Assembly (NCBI GenBank): GCA_050693035.1
Contig: JBOGWB010000027.1
Span: 1-11,880 of the forward strand
DNA length: 11,880 nucleotides
Source: DASYVD01 sp050693035
GTDB taxonomy: Bacteria; Actinomycetota; UBA4738; CALAEC01
Direction: 5' to 3'
The notes under the pieces were generated by a model that saw nothing but the letters and a program-made list of their open reading frames with translations, was not told where the DNA came from and did not search any database. Below are positions 1 through 7,115 of this stretch, piece after piece. Made by a program: the position numbers and the translations under genes. Positions within the stretch are counted from its first letter, which is position 1; each line of letters starts with the position of its first letter.

Positions 1-441
1 GCTCGGAAGACCGCCGAGTCCCTGCGCAAGGACATGCTGGCGAAAGCGGAAGACGAGGCCCGCCAGGTGGTGGCCCGGGCTCAGGGGGAGATCCAGGCGG
101 AACGGGACCGAACGTTCGAGGAGCTCCGCGGGCACGTGGGCGAGCTCACCATCGAGCTGGCCTCGCGGGTCATCGGGCAGTCTCTCGACAGGCGTCGCCA
201 GGCCAAGCTGGTGGACGAGTACATCGATGAGCTGGCCCGCTCGGGAAACGGGCATCGGAAGGGTGAGCGCCCACGCGATGAAGGCAACGGCAACCGCAAC
301 CGCCGCGAGGCTGCGGCGAAACGGCCCGCGGCCAAGGGAACGTCGAGAAGGAAGGCCGCCCCTGCCAAGGGCGCGTCGAGGAAGTCCTCGTCCGCCAAGA
401 CCTCAACAGCGAAGCGCACGGCGAGAAAGAGGAAGAGCTGA
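1..441 (+). CDS. atpF: ATP synthase F0 subunit b, 3' part, with a basic C-terminal tail
   Basis: This is the C-terminal part of the b subunit, the peripheral-stalk protein that ties F1 (through delta) to the membrane. The frame is open from base 1, so the start and the N-terminal membrane helix lie upstream; the ATG at 34 is internal. The visible part is a charged Ala/Glu/Arg-rich coiled-coil helix ending in a segment typical of the delta-binding end of b (ASRVIGQSLDRRRQ to about base 240). After this comes an extra tail of about 62 residues (bases 253-438) with 10 Lys and 13 Arg; its last 43 residues have no acidic residue and a lysine roughly every fifth position, like tails of histone H1-like or HU-type proteins. 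Standard b subunits end near the delta-binding segment. Stop TGA at 439-441, 3 nt before atpH. The b identity is well supported by helix type and position; the role of the tail is unknown. Confidence 0.93.
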   Translation, partial: ARKTAESLRKDMLAKAEDEARQVVARAQGEIQAERDRTFEELRGHVGELTIELASRVIGQSLDRRRQAKLVDEYIDELARSGNGHRKGERPRDEGNGNRNRREAAAKRPAAKGTSRRKAAPAKGASRKSSSAKTSTAKRTARKRKS

Positions 442-444
442 TCC

Positions 445-990
445 ATGGCTCGTCGCGGCGACCTGATGCGGGGTTACGCTCAAGCATTGTTCTCGGTGGC
501 GGAGGCGGAAGGTGTCTTGACCGAGGTCGGTGACGAGCTGTTCCGGTTCGCCCGGGCTCTCGAGAAGGAGACGAGGTTACGGAACGCACTCACCGATATC
601 GCCCTCCCGGCCGAAAGGAAGCGCAAGATCCTGAACGATCTCCTGGGGAAGAAAGCCAGTCCTCATACGGTCAATCTTCTGGCGTTTGTCGTCGAGCAAG
701 GCCGGGCGCGGGACCTTGGCGCTATCGTGGACGAACTGGTGCGACTGGCCGCGGAGCGCCGGCAGCGCGCCGTCGCCGAGGTCCGGACGGCCGTCCCCCT
801 CTCCGGCCCGCAACGAAAGCGTCTCGCCGACGCGCTGTCTCGAGCCACCGGCCAGCAGATCGAGCTGAAGATCGTCGTGGACCCTGAGTCGGTCGTGGGC
901 GGAGTGGTGGCCAGGGTGGGGGACCAGGTTTTCGACGGATCGGTGCGTCGGCGCCTCGAGCTTGCTCGAGAGCGCATGAGCAGAATGTGA
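445..990 (+). CDS. atpH: ATP synthase F1 subunit delta
   Basis: Delta sits on top of F1 and joins the alpha3beta3 head to the b stalk. The 181-residue product has the usual length. The N-terminal helical domain (about residues 1-105) carries the family pattern of a YAQALFSVAEAEG opening and the segment HTVNLLAFVVEQGRARDL. The C-terminal domain includes VVDPESVVGGVVARVGDQVFDGSVRRRLE, shown here only as a guide: its core is the conserved GG-x(4)-GD-x(3)-DGS-x(4)-L pattern. The ATG at 445 follows the atpF stop by 3 nt, and a purine-rich GAGGAAGAG in the end of atpF serves as ribosome binding site. Unlike mycobacteria, where b and delta are fused in one chain, delta is a separate protein here. 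Confidence 0.96.
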   Translation: MARRGDLMRGYAQALFSVAEAEGVLTEVGDELFRFARALEKETRLRNALTDIALPAERKRKILNDLLGKKASPHTVNLLAFVVEQGRARDLGAIVDELVRLAAERRQRAVAEVRTAVPLSGPQRKRLADALSRATGQQIELKIVVDPESVVGGVVARVGDQVFDGSVRRRLELARERMSRM

Positions 991-998
991 CAGGGGTT

Positions 999-1015
999 CC
1001 GGGCGAGTAGCCCGG
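999..1015 (+). promoter_or_regulatory. Hairpin in the atpH-atpA spacer
   Basis: A perfect 6-bp inverted repeat, CCGGGC (999-1004) and GCCCGG (1010-1015) with loop GAGTA, lies in the 67-nt gap before atpA, the longest gap in this operon. No T-run follows, so it is unlikely to be a full terminator. It could affect mRNA stability or processing between the delta and alpha cistrons. The fold is seen in sequence; the function is inference. Confidence 0.3.
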
Positions 1016-1057
1016 CGAGGCGAAGGACCCAAGGAGTAGCAACCGAGGAGCAGGAAC

Positions 1058-2740
1058 ATGGCGGAGCTAACGATCAGCGCGGCAGAGATCGCGGCAGCCC
1101 TCAAAAAACACGTCGAATCGTTCAAGCCCGAAGTCGAGCGCGAGGAGGTCGGCCGGGTCCTGGAGACGGGGGACGGTATCGCGCGGGTATCCGGTCTTCC
1201 GGGGTGCATGGCCAACGAGCTGTTGGAGTTCCCCGGCAGCATCATGGGGCTGGCGTTCAACCTGGAAGAGGAACAGATCGGCGTGGTCCTTCTCACGGAG
1301 GAGCCGGAGAAGATCGAGGAAGGCAATCCGGTCAAGCGAACCGGTCGCATCCTCTCGGTTCCTGTGGGAGACGCCCTGCTCGGCCGGGTCGTCGACCCAT
1401 TGGGGCGGCCGCTCGATGGGAAGGGTGCCCTCCGATCGAGAGAGGACCGGGTCCTCGAGCTCCAGGCCCCCACGGTGATCCAGCGACAACCGGTCAAGGA
1501 ACCCCTTCAGACCGGGATCAAGGCCATCGACGCCATGACGCCGATCGGCCGAGGCCAGCGCGAGCTCATCATCGGTGACCGGCAGACGGGCCGCACGGCC
1601 ATCGCCATCGACACCATCATCAACCAGCGAGACAACTGGGCCACCGGCGACCCGAAGAAGCAGGTGAAATGCGTCTACGTCGCGGTCGGGCAGAAGGCTT
1701 CGACGGTGGCCGAGGTCGTCGGTGCGCTCGAGGAGCACGGGGCGTTGGAGTACACGGTGGTCGTCAACGCGCCGGCGGACTATCCCAGCCCGTTCAAGTA
1801 CGTGGCGCCCTACGCGGGATCGGCCATTGGCCAACACTGGATGTACAACGGCCAGCATGCCCTGGTGATCTTCGACGACCTCTCGAAGCAGGCCGAGGCG
1901 TACCGGCAGATGTCGCTCCTTCTCCGCCGCCCCGCCGGCCGGGAGGCGTATCCGGGGGACGTCTTCTACCTTCACTCCCGGCTGCTCGAGCGATGCGCCA
2001 AGCTCTCCGACGAACTCGGTGGAGGGTCCCTGACCGGGCTACCGATCGTGGAGACCAAGGGCGGCGATATCTCCGCGTACATCCCGACGAACGTCATCTC
2101 GATCACCGACGGACAGATCTATCTCGAGAAGGACCTCTTTAACGCGGGCGTGCGGCCCGCGATCAACGTCGGCGTCTCGGTGTCCCGAGTGGGAGGGAAC
2201 GCCCAGATCAAGGCGATGAAGCAGGTCGCCGGGCGACTCCGGCTCGACCTGGCCCAGTTCCGGGAGCTGGAGGCCTTCGCGGAGTTCGGCTCGGAGCTCG
2301 ACCGGGCCTCCCAGGCGCAGCTCGAGCGGGGTGCTCGTGTCGTGGAGGTGCTGAAGCAACTCCAGTACGAGCCGATGTCCGTGGAGGATCAGGTGATGAT
2401 CATCTACGCCGTGACCGGTGGCCATCTCGACGACATCCCCGTGGCCGATTGCAAGCGGTTCGAGGCCGAGTTCCTCCAGTACATGGAGAGCCGGCATCCC
2501 GAGATCGGGAAGCATCTGGCGAGCAAGGGCACGCTGACCGACGAGGTCGAGACGACGCTCAAGGAAGCGATCGAGGACTTCAGGAAGCAGTTTGTGCCCT
2601 CCGAGGCCGGGCCGGGAACCGGGGCCGGGGTGGTCGGGGGAGGCCCCGTGGACCAGCGGAAGCCGGACGTGGGGTGGGATCGGGTCGGCGAGGACGAGCC
2701 CGACGGCGGGACCGAGAGTCCCCCGCCCTCCGGCTCCTAG
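1058..2740 (+). CDS. atpA: ATP synthase F1 subunit alpha, with Walker A Lys-to-Arg change and C-terminal extension
   Basis: Alpha forms the hexameric F1 head with beta and holds the non-catalytic nucleotide sites. At 560 residues it exceeds the usual 500-550. Visible motifs: P-loop GDRQTGRT at residues 173-180, Walker B-like IFDD with Asp273 and Asp274, and SVSRVGG with the arginine finger Arg377. The GSAIGQHWMY stretch is typical of actinobacterial alpha. The P-loop lysine, nearly invariant as GDRQTGKT, is Arg179 here (codon CGC), which may weaken nucleotide binding at the non-catalytic sites. After about residue 512 there is a 48-residue Gly/Pro/Asp/Glu-rich tail. Mycobacterial alpha also has a C-terminal extension, one that restrains ATP hydrolysis, but its composition is different. 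The ATG at 1058 has GAGGAG at 1045-1050, 7 nt upstream. Start and identity are secure. Confidence 0.97.
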   Translation: MAELTISAAEIAAALKKHVESFKPEVEREEVGRVLETGDGIARVSGLPGCMANELLEFPGSIMGLAFNLEEEQIGVVLLTEEPEKIEEGNPVKRTGRILSVPVGDALLGRVVDPLGRPLDGKGALRSREDRVLELQAPTVIQRQPVKEPLQTGIKAIDAMTPIGRGQRELIIGDRQTGRTAIAIDTIINQRDNWATGDPKKQVKCVYVAVGQKASTVAEVVGALEEHGALEYTVVVNAPADYPSPFKYVAPYAGSAIGQHWMYNGQHALVIFDDLSKQAEAYRQMSLLLRRPAGREAYPGDVFYLHSRLLERCAKLSDELGGGSLTGLPIVETKGGDISAYIPTNVISITDGQIYLEKDLFNAGVRPAINVGVSVSRVGGNAQIKAMKQVAGRLRLDLAQFRELEAFAEFGSELDRASQAQLERGARVVEVLKQLQYEPMSVEDQVMIIYAVTGGHLDDIPVADCKRFEAEFLQYMESRHPEIGKHLASKGTLTDEVETTLKEAIEDFRKQFVPSEAGPGTGAGVVGGGPVDQRKPDVGWDRVGEDEPDGGTESPPPSGS

Positions 2741-2751
2741 CGCAGTCGACC

Positions 2752-3645
2752 ATGGGCGCGAAGCTCCGCACGATCCGCCGGCGGATCCGATCCGTGCAGT
2801 CCACCATGAAGATCACCAGGGCTATGGAGCTGATCGCGGCCTCCCGGATCCTCAGGGCGCAACAGCGGGTCGAGGCCGCCCGGCCCTACGCGGAGCAGCT
2901 CACCAAGGCGATGGAGGACGTCGCTCGACAGGCGGGAGCGCTGGTTCATCCCCTGCTCGAAGAACGGCCCGATCCCCAGAACGTCGCGGTCCTGCTGGTC
3001 ACGTCGGACCGGGGACTCTGCGGTGCCTACAACTCCAACGTGATCCGGCGGGCCGAGCGGCTGATCGGCCGGCTGCGCGGCGACGGGTTGGAACCGTTGC
3101 TCTACGTCGTCGGTCGGAAGGGGGCGTCCTACTTCCGGTTCCGGCGCATCCCCGTCGAGCGGTCCTGGACCGGGTTCAGCGAGGTACCCGGCTACTCGCA
3201 GGCGGAGGAGATCGGAGAGGCTCTGATCGGAGCGTTCGCCGAAGGCGACGTGGACGCGGTCCACGCCGTGTACACGGACTTCCGATCGGCGTTCACGCTC
3301 CGGCCCATCGACAAGCGATTCTTGCCGGTCGCGCCGGAAGAGGTGAGGGGAGCACAGGGAGAGCCGGCTGCCGAATACATCTTCGAGCCGGAGCCGGCCG
3401 CCATCCTGAACGCGCTGCTCCCCAGGTACGTCACGGCGAAGATCTTCCACGCCACGCTGGAATCGGCGGCGTCGGAGAACGCGGCCCGCCGGCGAGCGAT
3501 GAAAGCCGCCACCGACAACGCGGAGGACCTGATCCGCCGCCTGACCCGCGTGGCCAACCAGGCCCGCCAGGCGGAGATCACGACCGAGCTCATGGAGGTC
3601 GTCGGCGGGGCCGAAGCCCTCCGCCAGATCCGGGAAGGAGCGTAG
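2752..3645 (+). CDS. atpG: ATP synthase F1 subunit gamma
   Basis: Gamma is the rotating central shaft that couples proton flow through the c-ring to the three catalytic sites. The 297-residue product has normal length. The N-terminal helix begins MGAKLRTIRRRIRSVQST, the central Rossmann-like part has TSDRGLCGAYN (residues 84-94), and the C-terminal helix ends with the family pattern ITTELMEVVGGAEAL. The frame is open further upstream into atpA, but the ATG at 2752 matches the conserved N-terminus and lies 11 nt after the atpA stop. There is no clear Shine-Dalgarno sequence before it (CTCCTAGCGCAGTCGACC), unlike the other genes here. Initiation may rely on ribosomes finishing atpA. Gamma is needed once per enzyme against three alpha and three beta, so weak initiation would make sense, but that is inference. 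Confidence 0.96.
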   Translation: MGAKLRTIRRRIRSVQSTMKITRAMELIAASRILRAQQRVEAARPYAEQLTKAMEDVARQAGALVHPLLEERPDPQNVAVLLVTSDRGLCGAYNSNVIRRAERLIGRLRGDGLEPLLYVVGRKGASYFRFRRIPVERSWTGFSEVPGYSQAEEIGEALIGAFAEGDVDAVHAVYTDFRSAFTLRPIDKRFLPVAPEEVRGAQGEPAAEYIFEPEPAAILNALLPRYVTAKIFHATLESAASENAARRRAMKAATDNAEDLIRRLTRVANQARQAEITTELMEVVGGAEALRQIREGA

Positions 3646-3649
3646 GAGT

Positions 3650-5077
3650 ATGGCTGAGAACGGCGACGCGACCGGGCGGGTCGTGCAGATCATCGGCCCG
3701 GTGGTGGACGCGGAGTTCCCCCCCGACGGGCTGCCGGAGATCCATACGGCTCTGGAGCTCGAGCGAACACTGGGAGGCCTGACCGACACGATCGTGTGCG
3801 AGGTGGCTCAGCACATCGGGGATTCCACCGTGCGGGCCATCGCCATGAAGCCCACGGACGGCGTGATCCGGGGGGTCCCCATCCGGAACACCGGGCGCCC
3901 GATCACCATGCCGGTCGGGGAGAAGGTTCTCGGCCACGTGTTCAACGTCCTCGGCCAGCCGCTGGATACCGACCAGGTTGACGCGGAGGAGTACTGGCCG
4001 ATCCACCGCGACTCACCGAAGTTCGAGGACCTCGAGGCAAGGACGGAGATCTTCGAGACGGGTATCAAGGTCATCGACCTCCTGGAGCCGTACGTGAAGG
4101 GCGGCAAGATCGGCATGTTCGGTGGGGCCGGGGTGGGGAAGACCGTGATCATCCAGGAGATGATCCACAGGGTCGCCGAGCAGCACGGCGGCGTCTCGGT
4201 GTTCGCCGGGGTCGGAGAGCGAACCCGCGAGGGAAACGACCTCTGGCTGGAGATGACCGAGTCGGGCGTCATCAACAAGACGGCCCTGATCTTCGGCCAG
4301 ATGGACGAGCCGCCCGGGGTCCGGCTGCGGGTGGGCCTGGCGGCGCTCACGGTTGCCGAGTACTTCCGCGATGTCCAGCGGCAGGACGTGCTGCTGTTCA
4401 TCGACAACATCTTCCGCTTCGTGCAGGCCGGCTCGGAGGTCTCAACACTGCTGGGGCGGATGCCGAGCGCGGTTGGCTATCAGCCCACGCTGGCCGACGA
4501 GATGGGCGAGCTCCAAGAGCGCATCACGTCCACCAAGGGCCGTTCGATCACCTCGCTTCAGGCCATCTACGTACCGGCCGACGACATCACCGACCCCGCC
4601 CCGCACACGACGTTCGCGCACCTGGATGCCACGACGGTCCTCTCCCGTGCCATCGTGGAGAAGGGGATCTATCCGGCCGTCGATCCTCTGGATTCGACGT
4701 CGCGGATCCTCGACCCCAGATACATCGGCGACGAGCATTACGGGGTAGCCCGCCGGGTCCAGGAGATCCTCCAGCGGTACAAGGACCTCCAGGACATCAT
4801 CGCCATCCTGGGGATCGACGAGCTGTCAGAGGAGGACAAGGTCATCGTGGCCAGGGCGCGGAAGATCGAGCGGTTCCTCTCCCAGCCGTTCTTCGTGGCG
4901 GAGCAGTTCACCGGTGTGCCGGGGAAGTACGTGTCCATCGAAGACACGATCCGAGGGTTCCAGATGATCACCGGAGGTGAGCTCGACCGTCTGCCCGAGC
5001 AAGCCTTCTACATGGTCGGCGGGATCGAGGAAGCCGTGGAAGCCGGGGAGAAGCTCGCCAAGGAAGGCGAGGAGTAG
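3650..5077 (+). CDS. atpD: ATP synthase F1 subunit beta (catalytic)
   Basis: Beta makes or splits ATP at the alpha/beta interfaces of F1. The 475-residue product is full length. It has the Walker A loop GGAGVGKT (residues 158-165) with intact Lys164, the catalytic glutamate in GERTREGN (Glu190), the Walker B segment LLFIDN (Asp252) and the DELSEED lever (residues 390-396) that contacts gamma. All catalytic residues are present, so the enzyme should be active whatever the alpha P-loop change does. The ATG at 3650 is 4 nt after atpG, with AAGGAG at 3635-3640 inside the end of atpG, 9 nt upstream. Nothing in the sequence departs from a normal beta subunit. Confidence 0.98.
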   Translation: MAENGDATGRVVQIIGPVVDAEFPPDGLPEIHTALELERTLGGLTDTIVCEVAQHIGDSTVRAIAMKPTDGVIRGVPIRNTGRPITMPVGEKVLGHVFNVLGQPLDTDQVDAEEYWPIHRDSPKFEDLEARTEIFETGIKVIDLLEPYVKGGKIGMFGGAGVGKTVIIQEMIHRVAEQHGGVSVFAGVGERTREGNDLWLEMTESGVINKTALIFGQMDEPPGVRLRVGLAALTVAEYFRDVQRQDVLLFIDNIFRFVQAGSEVSTLLGRMPSAVGYQPTLADEMGELQERITSTKGRSITSLQAIYVPADDITDPAPHTTFAHLDATTVLSRAIVEKGIYPAVDPLDSTSRILDPRYIGDEHYGVARRVQEILQRYKDLQDIIAILGIDELSEEDKVIVARARKIERFLSQPFFVAEQFTGVPGKYVSIEDTIRGFQMITGGELDRLPEQAFYMVGGIEEAVEAGEKLAKEGEE

Positions 5078-5084
5078 GCCTGCG

Positions 5085-5492
5085 ATGGCCACGCTCGAGG
5101 TGCACGTGGTGTCCCCGGAGCGGGAGGTGTGGTCCGGCGAGGCCGGAATGGTCATCGCCAAGGGCACCGACGGGGACGTGGGGATCCTTCCCGGCCACGC
5201 CCCAATGCTCGTCTCGCTGGACATCCATCCGGTGCGCATCCTCCCTGAGGGACCGGGCGGCCCCTCGGAGCTGATCCTCGTGGATGGCGGATTCCTGCAC
5301 GTCACCCCAGGCGAGGAGCGCACCCGGGTTGACGTGCTCGCCGAGCACGCCGCCCTGCCCCGCGACATCGACGCAGCGGCGGCCCAGGCCCGGGCCGACG
5401 AGCTCCGCCGCCGCGTCGAGGACGAGGGCCGGACGGAGATGCAGGCGGAGCTGGCCAAGGCCATGATGCGGGCGCAGTTCGGAACGAGGTAG
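5085..5492 (+). CDS. atpC: ATP synthase F1 subunit epsilon
   Basis: Epsilon binds the foot of gamma and the c-ring and in many bacteria inhibits ATP hydrolysis through its C-terminal helices. The 135-residue product has the N-terminal beta-sandwich (about residues 1-88) with the signature GDVGILPGHAPML (residues 30-42). An Ala/Arg/Glu-rich helical C-terminus follows (about 92-135), so the regulatory helices are present. The ATG at 5085 is 7 nt after the atpD stop, with GAGGAG at 5069-5074. An open frame runs further upstream into atpD, but the conserved beginning MATLEVHVVSPEREVW fixes the start. This is the last gene of the operon; the next gene is convergent and its stop codon lies 5 nt beyond. 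Confidence 0.96.
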   Translation: MATLEVHVVSPEREVWSGEAGMVIAKGTDGDVGILPGHAPMLVSLDIHPVRILPEGPGGPSELILVDGGFLHVTPGEERTRVDVLAEHAALPRDIDAAAAQARADELRRRVEDEGRTEMQAELAKAMMRAQFGTR

Positions 5493-5513
5493 GTCGCCTA
5501 CTCCGTACGGAGT
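5486..5513. terminator. Short overlapping inverted repeats at the convergent junction after atpC
   Basis: Two small symmetric elements overlap here. GTAGG-TCG-CCTAC (5489-5501) holds the stop codons of both convergent genes in its arms. ACTCCGTACGGAGT (5500-5513) is a perfect 14-bp palindrome in the last codons of the minus-strand gene. They share bases, so they cannot both fold. Neither has a T-run and the stems are short (5-6 bp). Either could mark the 3' ends of both transcripts, but no convincing classical terminator exists between the two operons. Confidence 0.25.
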
Positions 5514-5737
5514 CGAGTTCCTCCTCCCAGATTCCCCCTCCGTGCCCGGAAGCCGCACGTCGGACAGCGCGAGACTTCTCTGGGAAGAATCGTTCCGCAG
5601 TAGAGACACGGCCCGGTCGCGGGCGGCTCGCCTCCCCGCCCGCGCATCCCCTTGATCAGGAGATACACGATCCATCCCGCCGCCACCACGAGGAGGATCT
5701 CCTCGCCTGCATGGGCGACGATAGGGGCGGCACCCAT
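5498..5737 (-). CDS. Small membrane-anchored zinc-ribbon protein
   Basis: This 79-residue protein is not assigned to a named family. Residues 10-30 form one hydrophobic helix (EEILLVVAAGWIVYLLIKG) followed by Arg/Lys, suggesting a single membrane anchor with the rest in the cytoplasm. Next comes a zinc-ribbon-like pair CLYC (Cys44, Cys47) and CPTC (Cys58, Cys61), 10 residues apart, then a basic Gly/Arg-rich end. Such a module usually binds one structural zinc and mediates protein or nucleic-acid contact. The ATG at 5737 is one base past the TGA of the upstream gene, so translation is probably coupled and this is the last gene of the cassette. The tight coupling, the TM segment and the cysteine spacing argue that it is real; the function is unknown. 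Confidence 0.8.
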   Translation of the reverse strand: MGAAPIVAHAGEEILLVVAAGWIVYLLIKGMRGRGGEPPATGPCLYCGTILPREVSRCPTCGFRARRGNLGGGTRLRTE

Positions 5738-5738
5738 C

Positions 5739-7115
5739 TCAGGCTCCCGACAGGAGGGTCAGGCCGCCCGCGGTGAACAACACCATCACCGCCAGGAGGG
5801 CGTACTGGCTGCGCACGGCGAGCTGTCCCGGGAACAGGGCCACCGACCGGTCGTGGGCGGTGACGACCCCTGCCACGTGCCCCGCCACGATGGCCGCCAC
5901 CTGCACGTACCAGATCGTGGCGGCCGAGACGAGGGCGAGGTTCGGAACGAAGCTCGCCGTCCCCAGGAGGTTCCACCCCAGGCCCAGTGGGTCGGAGAGC
6001 AGGCGGATCCCCAGCTGACCCTCCAGGACCAGGAGCGAGAAGTAGTGGGCGGCCGCGTACGCCAGGGCGATGGGAACGAGGCTGTGCGCGAACAGGACGG
6101 CGAGTGGGTGCCAGGGGGTCCGGAGGACGGCGCCCCCGGCGGCCATGGAGACGGTATAGGCCAGAGTGACGACCCCGATCATTCCGACGAGTCCGGTCGT
6201 GTCGGCGATCACTTGGTCGCCGAGCGAGAGTCCCCCCACCCAGGACTGCCAGAGGTTGGAGGATGAGAGCCCGTCGAAGGTGGTGGAACCGATCAGCACC
6301 ATCACGAAGGCCATCAGGCCGGGCTTCGGGGAAAGACCGGGAAGGCCGCCGAGAACAGGCCTGAGGATGACCCGGCCGTCCCGGTCCCTTGCGAGCGGGG
6401 AAATCCTCGACAGCAGGTCGAAGTACACGGCAAAGGCCTCGCCGTTCCGGTTCCAGGCCTTCCGGCCGAAGAGCGACATGCCGCCCAGGGTGACGACGGT
6501 GTATCCGGCGATGGCCACCGCTAGAGCCTTCGGCGACGCGCCGGCCGGATAGACTAGCTCCAGCCACACGAATCCGAACATCAAGACAGTCGCCGGCCAT
6601 CGTCCCCACGCGAGCGGATACGGGTGCCGGGGCCGGTCGCCGACGCCCAGCACCCGGGCCAGCGTGTCCCAGGGCGACAGCGTCGCCCAAAGGTTGCCCC
6701 AGGCGGCGTGCAGGAAGGCGAGGCCGACCCAGAACCACACGTAGACGAAGACGGGGGCCACGTTGGCGGCCGAGGAGTCCTGGCCGGCCGCCGCGGCCAC
6801 CGCCACGCCGACGAACACGGCCAGCGACCCCGCTCGAACAACGGTTTCGGCCACGGGGCTCCGGAACAGGGCTTGGAGTGGCTCGGGCAACGGACGTCCC
6901 TTCGCCGCCTCCTCCAGACGAGGCTCCTTCCACAGAACGCCGAGGGCCACGAAGGAGACGATGACGACCGCCCCCGCACCCCACACGAAGAGCCATACCG
7001 GGACGGGGAGGTCCACACGGCCCCCGATCCCGTGCGCCGAGGCGGGTGCAGCCCCCCCGATGACGAGAAGCAGGCCGCCGACGAGAGCGGTGATCGCGCG
7101 CGAACCTGGCCTCAC
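5739..7115 (-). CDS. Polytopic membrane protein of the 'fenitrothion hydrolase'-labelled family
   Basis: A 458-residue membrane protein with a signal-like N-terminus (residues 7-27, ending PASA) and about nine or ten further hydrophobic segments. The segment AHGIGGRVDLPVPVWLF, the middle WGNLWATLSPWD and the ending GHVAGVVTAHDRS match, from memory, actinobacterial membrane proteins that databases often label fenitrothion hydrolase. That label comes from an organophosphate-degrading strain and probably does not describe the native role. Histidines in or near membrane segments (His136, 344, 357, 413, 421) and His28 directly after a possible signal-peptidase site could bind a metal. The GTG start at 7115 overlaps the preceding stop as GTGA, with GAGGT about 8 nt upstream, and the next gene follows by 1 nt. 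The family match is a recollection, not a search. Confidence 0.85.
   Translation of the reverse strand: MRPGSRAITALVGGLLLVIGGAAPASAHGIGGRVDLPVPVWLFVWGAGAVVIVSFVALGVLWKEPRLEEAAKGRPLPEPLQALFRSPVAETVVRAGSLAVFVGVAVAAAAGQDSSAANVAPVFVYVWFWVGLAFLHAAWGNLWATLSPWDTLARVLGVGDRPRHPYPLAWGRWPATVLMFGFVWLELVYPAGASPKALAVAIAGYTVVTLGGMSLFGRKAWNRNGEAFAVYFDLLSRISPLARDRDGRVILRPVLGGLPGLSPKPGLMAFVMVLIGSTTFDGLSSSNLWQSWVGGLSLGDQVIADTTGLVGMIGVVTLAYTVSMAAGGAVLRTPWHPLAVLFAHSLVPIALAYAAAHYFSLLVLEGQLGIRLLSDPLGLGWNLLGTASFVPNLALVSAATIWYVQVAAIVAGHVAGVVTAHDRSVALFPGQLAVRSQYALLAVMVLFTAGGLTLLSGA

Noticed and set aside
2449..2751. Upstream in-frame extension of atpG into atpA.
   Set aside because: The conserved gamma N-terminus starts at the ATG at 2752; the extension translates low-complexity Arg/Gly sequence over the atpA coding end.
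5656..6996. A 446-codon minus-strand frame inside the large membrane protein gene.
   Set aside because: Its translation is an Arg/Gly/Pro-rich string, whereas the adjacent frame gives clear membrane segments and family-like motifs.
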